DNA from: Anaerolineae bacterium
GTDB lineage: Bacteria > Chloroflexota > Anaerolineae > Aggregatilineales > Phototrophicaceae
Direction: 5' to 3'
Assembly (NCBI GenBank): GCA_019912965.1
Contig: JAIOHM010000236.1
Span: 1 to 64,000, forward strand
DNA: 64,000 nt
The notes beneath the pieces were generated by a model. The model had not been told where the DNA came from. It searched no databases and was given only the letters and a program-made list of their open reading frames with translations. Numbering within the stretch: the first letter of the stretch is position 1; each line of letters starts with the position of its first letter. The translations under genes were made by a program, and so were the position numbers. Positions 59,442-64,000 of this stretch are shown one piece after another.

Positions 59442-60896
59442 ATGGTCATCAGTGACACGATGCGTGCCTCGGCATTTGATTTACCCGCCGAACCGCAGAT
59501 TCATGATAATGTGCTCGGCACGATGGGCAATACGCCGCTGGTACGACTGAACCGGGTGGCGCGCGGCGTCCGGGCGCAGATAGTCGCCAAAGTTGAATAT
59601 TTTAATCCCGGCGGCTCGGTCAAAGATCGTATTGGCATCACCATCATTGAAGATGCCGAACGCGAAGGCAAGTTGAAACCGGGCGGCACAATCGTCGAAT
59701 CGACTTCCGGCAATACGGGTGTTGGGCTGGCGATTGCGGCGGCCATCAAGGGTTATAAGACTGTGTTCGTCATGCCGGATAAAATGTCTGAGGAAAAAAT
59801 CCGGGTGCTGCGGGCATATGGCGCGCGGGTGGTGGTTACGCCCACCAATGTCGAACCAGAAGACCCCCGCAGTTATTACAGCGTCGCCAAGCAGATCGTG
59901 GCGGAAACGCCCAACAGCATCCTCGCCAACCAATATCACAATCCGGTCAATCCACAAACGCATTACGACACCACTGGCCCGGAAATCTGGCGGCAAACGG
60001 CGGGTAAAGTGGATGTATTCGTGGCAGGTATGGGCACGGGCGGCACAATCACAGGTGTGGGCAAATTCCTGAAAGAAATGAATCCCAAGATTCAGATCGT
60101 CGGTGTAGACCCCATCGGCTCAATCCTCCACGACTATTTCTATACTGGAAAGATGACCGAAGCCCACAGCTATAAGACCGAAGGCATTGGCGAAGATTTC
60201 ATCCCCTCGGTTTATGACTTCAACTACATCGACGATATGGTGAAGGTCAACGACAAAGAATCGCTGCTGATGACCCGCCGCCTTGTCCGCGAGGAAGGGT
60301 TGTTCGGCGGTGGTTCATGTGGGGCAGCCGTCGCGGGTGCGCTGCGTTACGCCACCGACCGCGCTCTAGGGGCAGATAAAATAGTAGTCGTTCTGCTGCC
60401 GGATAACGGTTCACGCTATCTGAGCAAGGTATTTGACGACAATTGGATGCGCGAAAACCGCTTTCTGGAAAGCGAGTGGGTGGAGACGCCGATTTCCGCC
60501 GTGTTGGAACGCAAGACCCGCCATGAGATGGTGGTCGCCCGCTGTGATGAATCGGTTACGGATGTGATCGGCAAGCTCAAGGCCGCTGATGTTTCGCAGC
60601 TTCCGGTGGTTGGGGAACGCGATCAATTGTTGGGTCTGGTGAATGAGGTCAGCCTGCTAAACTACCTGCTCCGCCAGCCCGGAAGCGATGCATCCAGCGT
60701 GTCGCTGGAAAATGCAGGCGTCATCAACACCAATGTGCCAACGGTGACATCGGAAACTCCGGTTGAGGCCATCATGAGCATTTTCACCACCGAGAAGATT
60801 GCGTTGGTGACGGAACGCATCCCCGGCAGCGATGACCGCCGTGTGGTGGGCATTATGACTCAAATTGATCTGCTGGATTTCCTGGCGAGTCGATAG
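59442..60896 (+). CDS. cbs: Cystathionine beta-synthase-like enzyme with C-terminal CBS domains
   Basis: 484 aa; 'NPGGSVKDRIGI', 'ESTSGNTGVGLAIAAAIKGYK', two CBS-type motifs at the C-terminus. Confidence 0.95.
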   Translation: MVISDTMRASAFDLPAEPQIHDNVLGTMGNTPLVRLNRVARGVRAQIVAKVEYFNPGGSVKDRIGITIIEDAEREGKLKPGGTIVESTSGNTGVGLAIAAAIKGYKTVFVMPDKMSEEKIRVLRAYGARVVVTPTNVEPEDPRSYYSVAKQIVAETPNSILANQYHNPVNPQTHYDTTGPEIWRQTAGKVDVFVAGMGTGGTITGVGKFLKEMNPKIQIVGVDPIGSILHDYFYTGKMTEAHSYKTEGIGEDFIPSVYDFNYIDDMVKVNDKESLLMTRRLVREEGLFGGGSCGAAVAGALRYATDRALGADKIVVVLLPDNGSRYLSKVFDDNWMRENRFLESEWVETPISAVLERKTRHEMVVARCDESVTDVIGKLKAADVSQLPVVGERDQLLGLVNEVSLLNYLLRQPGSDASSVSLENAGVINTNVPTVTSETPVEAIMSIFTTEKIALVTERIPGSDDRRVVGIMTQIDLLDFLASR

Positions 60897-60908
60897 CGGT
60901 TAGGATTT

Positions 60909-60935
60909 GTAGGGGTGAACGCTGTTTGCCCCTAC
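60909..60935. repeat. Short palindromic repeat, GTAGGGG...CCCCTAC type
   Basis: GTAGGGG-TGAACGCTGTTTG-CCCCTAC. Confidence 0.75.
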
Positions 60936-60957
60936 CCTTAGCGAAAACCACCAGTTT

Positions 60958-61539
60958 ATGCCGCAAATCATCAAGTTTTGGAAGCCATTTAATGTTCTGA
61001 CACAGTTCACCGATAAGGATGGACGCCCAACCTTATCGGATTACATCTCTATTCCCAATGTGTATGCGGCTGGACGGTTGGATATGGACAGCGAGGGTTT
61101 GCTGCTGCTGACCGATTCGCCGCGCCTCAAAACCCGTTTGACCGATCCCCACTATGAGCATCCGCGCACCTATTGGGTACAGGTCGAACACATCCCCGAT
61201 GAATCCGCACTGCAAAAACTTCGGGGTGGGCTGGAGCTAAACGACGGACTCACGCGACTCGCACAGACCGAACTGTTGCCCCGAGCGCCAGATTTGCCAG
61301 AACGCTCTGTGCCGATTCGCTTTCGTAAAAATGTGCCGGACTGCTGGATTCAGCTAACCCTGACCGAAGGCCGCAATCGTCAGGTGCGCCGGATGACCGC
61401 CGCCATTGGGCATCCAACGCTGCGGTTGGTTCGATGGGCGATTGGGCCGATTACGCTGGCGGGTTTGCAACCGGGAGAGTGGCGACCACTGACGCGCGAC
61501 GAAGAAAATGCCTTATGGAAAAGTGCGCTGCGGAAATGA
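60958..61539 (+). CDS. RluE/RsuA-family pseudouridine synthase lacking an S4 domain
   Basis: 193 aa; 'VYAAGRLDMDSEGLLLLTDS', 'LTEGRNRQVRRMTAAIGHPTLRLVR'. Confidence 0.95.
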   Translation: MPQIIKFWKPFNVLTQFTDKDGRPTLSDYISIPNVYAAGRLDMDSEGLLLLTDSPRLKTRLTDPHYEHPRTYWVQVEHIPDESALQKLRGGLELNDGLTRLAQTELLPRAPDLPERSVPIRFRKNVPDCWIQLTLTEGRNRQVRRMTAAIGHPTLRLVRWAIGPITLAGLQPGEWRPLTRDEENALWKSALRK

Positions 61540-61544
61540 AAAGA

Positions 61545-61565
61545 GGTGAGCCGCTTGGACTCACC
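61545..61565 (+). terminator. Candidate terminator
   Basis: GGTGAG-CCGCTTGGA-CTCACC then CTTTG. Confidence 0.45.
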
Positions 61566-61578
61566 CTTTGCTTATGGA

Positions 61579-62787
61579 TCAGGGTAGTACAGATGCAGGC
61601 ACGACGAGGATACGATTGTTACCCGTATCGCTGATGTATAAGCTGCCATCAGGCGCGACCAGCACAAACTGCGGGGCTTTCAGGTTTTGGGCGCTGGGTG
61701 CGCCGGAATTGCCGCTTCCGTCGTTATTAGCTGCGCCACTGGTGAAACTTCCAAACTGACCGAATACCCAATCCGCCGTTGTATCCCCATCATCGGCGAA
61801 GTACAGGACGCGGTTATTGTCGCGGTCAGCCACATACAATCCGCCTTTGCTATCCAGCGCGACCGAGGGTGGTTGATTGAAATTATCTGCGCTAGGGGCG
61901 CCACCATCATTAGCAGCGCCGGAGGTAAAAATACCGTTGTGTCCATACACCCGGTCAGCAGTGGTGTTGCCATCATTGGCGAAATACAACACGCGATGAT
62001 TTTCCCGGTCAGCCACATACAATCCGCCAGTGCTATCCAACGCCAACCCACGCGGGAAATTCAGCGTATCCGCGCTCGGTGTGCCGCCGTTGTTCTTCGC
62101 ACCATTGGCAAAACTGCCAAACTGCCCATACACCCCATCAGCGGTAGTATTGCCGTCGTTAGCGAAATACAACACCCGATGATTGCTGGAATCGCTGACA
62201 TATAGTGCGCCATCGCTCGCTGCCAGCACCCCTAATGAGAACACGCCAATCGTATCCGCGCTGGGGATGCCATTGCCGCCCACACCATCATTATTCGGCG
62301 GATTGGTTGCATAACTGCCGAACTGTCCATACACCCGATCAGCAGTGGTGTTGCCATCGTTAGCGAAATACAACACCCGATGATTTTCCCGGTCGGTGAC
62401 ATATAAACCGCCGTCCGGGGCAAGCGAAAGTCCCACCGGGAAATCGAGCGAATCAGCACTGGCAACACCTGAACCACCCACGCCATCGAAATTGGCAATG
62501 TACGAATTCAGATTGCCATATTGTCCATATACCCGATCTGCGGATGTATTGCCATCAGCCGTGTAATACAGTATCCGGCTGTTATTACGATCAGCCACAT
62601 ACACCCCCCCGCTGCTGTCGATGGCAAGCCCAACCGGAAAGCTAAGACCATCGGCGGTATGTCCGGCAGCGTTTGACGTAAAATCCGGCTGACCATAAAC
62701 AATTGCGGCAGACGGCTGATCTTGGGCTTGTGTGATTGTGACGGTGATGAGGAGCAAAAAGAACAAAACAACCAGTTTTCGAAGCAT
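61579..62787 (-). CDS. Secreted NHL-repeat beta-propeller protein
   Basis: 402 aa; signal peptide; repeats 'FPVGLALDSSGGVYVADRNNSRILYYTADGNTSADRVYGQ'. Confidence 0.9.
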   Translation of the reverse strand: MLRKLVVLFFLLLITVTITQAQDQPSAAIVYGQPDFTSNAAGHTADGLSFPVGLAIDSSGGVYVADRNNSRILYYTADGNTSADRVYGQYGNLNSYIANFDGVGGSGVASADSLDFPVGLSLAPDGGLYVTDRENHRVLYFANDGNTTADRVYGQFGSYATNPPNNDGVGGNGIPSADTIGVFSLGVLAASDGALYVSDSSNHRVLYFANDGNTTADGVYGQFGSFANGAKNNGGTPSADTLNFPRGLALDSTGGLYVADRENHRVLYFANDGNTTADRVYGHNGIFTSGAANDGGAPSADNFNQPPSVALDSKGGLYVADRDNNRVLYFADDGDTTADWVFGQFGSFTSGAANNDGSGNSGAPSAQNLKAPQFVLVAPDGSLYISDTGNNRILVVPASVLP

Positions 62788-62915
62788 AACAAATCCTTTT
62801 TACTATAGATATGCTCTAACACTATAGCATTGCTTCAAAATCCGATTGGCAAGTGTAGGCGATTTTTTGCAGGTTTTTACAACAAAAATATGCTCCTTAA
62901 GCCGGAAATGCGGCC

Positions 62916-62962
62916 AGCCTGATAAACAGGCCGTATCAGGTTACATTACGCACATTACAACC
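62916..62962 (-). repeat. Dispersed ~48 bp repeat, copy 2 (inverted)
   Basis: reverse complement GGTTGTAATGTGCGTAATGTAACCTGATACGGCCTGTTTATCAGGCT; 40 of 47 aligned positions match copy 1. Confidence 0.8.
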
Positions 62963-63001
62963 TATCTGGAAGCCATACCCAAACCGTATCAAAACACAAG
63001 A

Positions 63002-63340
63002 TTAGGGTGTGCTGGCCTGTGCTGTTGCTGCCTCTGCCTGCTGTGTCGCCATTTGAATGATGTAGGTTGCGGTGGCTTGCATCTCGCCAAGCTGATTTTC
63101 GTCTGTCACAAAGAGGGCTTGTGCGGTGGCAGTAGCTTGCTGGATGAGATAGGTCGCGGTGATCTGAAATTCGTCTGGATTATTCACCACGTTATTTGCT
63201 GTATTGTTGGTTGATGTGCTGCCCGCACTGACGATCAGCATTGCTAAGATGCCCAGCCCAAAACCGACCAGCAGCAGCCACCATTGAAACCGTCGCGGTG
63301 AATCATTCTTGCGCTTTTCGTCTGATAAGAATCCCATCAC
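63002..63340 (-). CDS. Small single-TM protein
   Basis: 112 aa; basic N-terminus, one TM, repeated 'ATATYLIQQATATAQA / ATATYIIQMATQQAEA'. Confidence 0.65.
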   Translation of the reverse strand: MMGFLSDEKRKNDSPRRFQWWLLLVGFGLGILAMLIVSAGSTSTNNTANNVVNNPDEFQITATYLIQQATATAQALFVTDENQLGEMQATATYIIQMATQQAEAATAQASTP

Positions 63341-63459
63341 ACATCTCCCTTACGGTTACTATTTCTATTGCTGATATACGTGTGTATGGGAATGTGGGTT
63401 GCGGCTTATCCAAATCTATACAACAGTGGATGGATCTGGTCACACCCATAAAAATGCTT

Positions 63460-64000
63460 TCAATTCAGTTTTACAATCCTGAAGCCTCGAAGGAAATTTC
63501 GATCTTGTGGATACCCACCAGAACGATGTGTAATCGTTAGGAGTGAAGGATCATCATAATATGAACCACCCCGCAGCAATCGCAAGCCGCTTTGCGATAC
63601 ATCAACGCTTTCTGTTCCCCAGCCATTCAGGCACCATTCCCAAACATTTCCACTCATGTGCATAACCCCAAATGGACTGCTCCCGGATGAATACAGGGTA
63701 ACAGGCGATGTACCTTTCCGATCAGCGCTGCATCGTGCAGCGTCGAATTCATTTCCCCATGGATACTTGCGATAAGTATCGCCTTGCGCTGCTCGCTGCC
63801 ACTGCTGTTCGGTTGGCAGTGAAATTGTCTCTCCGGTAAAGGCACTTAACCATACACAAAAAGCCATCCCCTCGTACCATGTTACATTCGTTCTCGGACG
63901 ATCATTACCGGGAAATGTGGTTGGCTGCGGTTCCTGATTTTTTACACGCCAGTCCCGCGCATCTGCGGAAAAATCCCACCATTGGGGATTTGAATAACCA
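63460..64000 (-). CDS. Formylglycine-generating enzyme (SUMF1)-family protein, 5' end outside the window
   Basis: Reading frame open past the listed start to the edge: GYSNPQWWDFSADARDWRVKNQEPQPTTFPGNDRPRTNVTWYEGMAFCVWL...LPTEQQWQRAAQG...MSGNVWEWCLNGW...RLLRGGSYYD. Confidence 0.9.
   Translation of the reverse strand, partial: GYSNPQWWDFSADARDWRVKNQEPQPTTFPGNDRPRTNVTWYEGMAFCVWLSAFTGETISLPTEQQWQRAAQGDTYRKYPWGNEFDAARCSADRKGTSPVTLYSSGSSPFGVMHMSGNVWEWCLNGWGTESVDVSQSGLRLLRGGSYYDDPSLLTITHRSGGYPQDRNFLRGFRIVKLN

Noticed and set aside
61579-62787. Regularly repeated ~50 bp blocks that could suggest a CRISPR-like array
   Set aside because: Repeats are in frame, imperfect and encode NHL blades; no short unique spacers or cas genes
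63460-64000. FGE/C-type-lectin fold protein as a diversity-generating retroelement target
   Set aside because: No reverse transcriptase, template repeat or adenine-biased variable region visible in the window

Overview
This 64 kb window looks like a chromosomal segment of a Chloroflexota-type bacterium. That assignment is inferred from protein flavour: T/P-rich lipoproteins, a Tad locus without a secretin gene, and a ylm-like cluster. I supported about 50 protein-coding genes from the ORF track and saw no rRNA, tRNA, CRISPR array or transposase. Main blocks: (i) 1-18.2 kb, a glycan/exopolysaccharide locus made almost entirely of large polytopic membrane proteins (GT39/PMT-like, GT87-like, O-antigen-ligase/TPR, two tandem YfhO-like paralogues) plus one polyprenyl-phosphate sugar transferase; (ii) 18.4-21.8 kb, a zinc-ribbon coiled-coil protein followed by a membrane-anchored NACHT-HEAT STAND NTPase; (iii) 21.7-24.5 kb, pgeF-yggS-yggT-DUF167-lipoprotein; (iv) 24.8-32.9 kb, a response regulator and histidine kinase followed by a compact Tad/Flp-type operon (cpaB, REC-cpaE, cpaF, tadB, tadC), then comF and hpf; (v) 34-64 kb, mostly housekeeping and mixed genes (GT2s, lon, an AlbA-like ATPase, lipoproteins, fabG, HIT, DsbA-like, a zincin, acnA, a double RNase H, an aminotransferase, an M14 peptidase, cbs, a pseudouridine synthase, an NHL protein and a partial FGE protein). 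The most interesting items are the TM-NACHT-HEAT protein with its zinc-ribbon partner, an RNase HI fused to a second RNase H domain that has lost all four catalytic carboxylates, a ~48 bp dispersed 3'-flank repeat found twice 52 kb apart, several families of short palindromic repeats (two copies inside coding sequence), a structured GC-rich intergenic region at 54.1-54.27 kb, and operator-like repeats at the promoters of the two-component/Tad genes.
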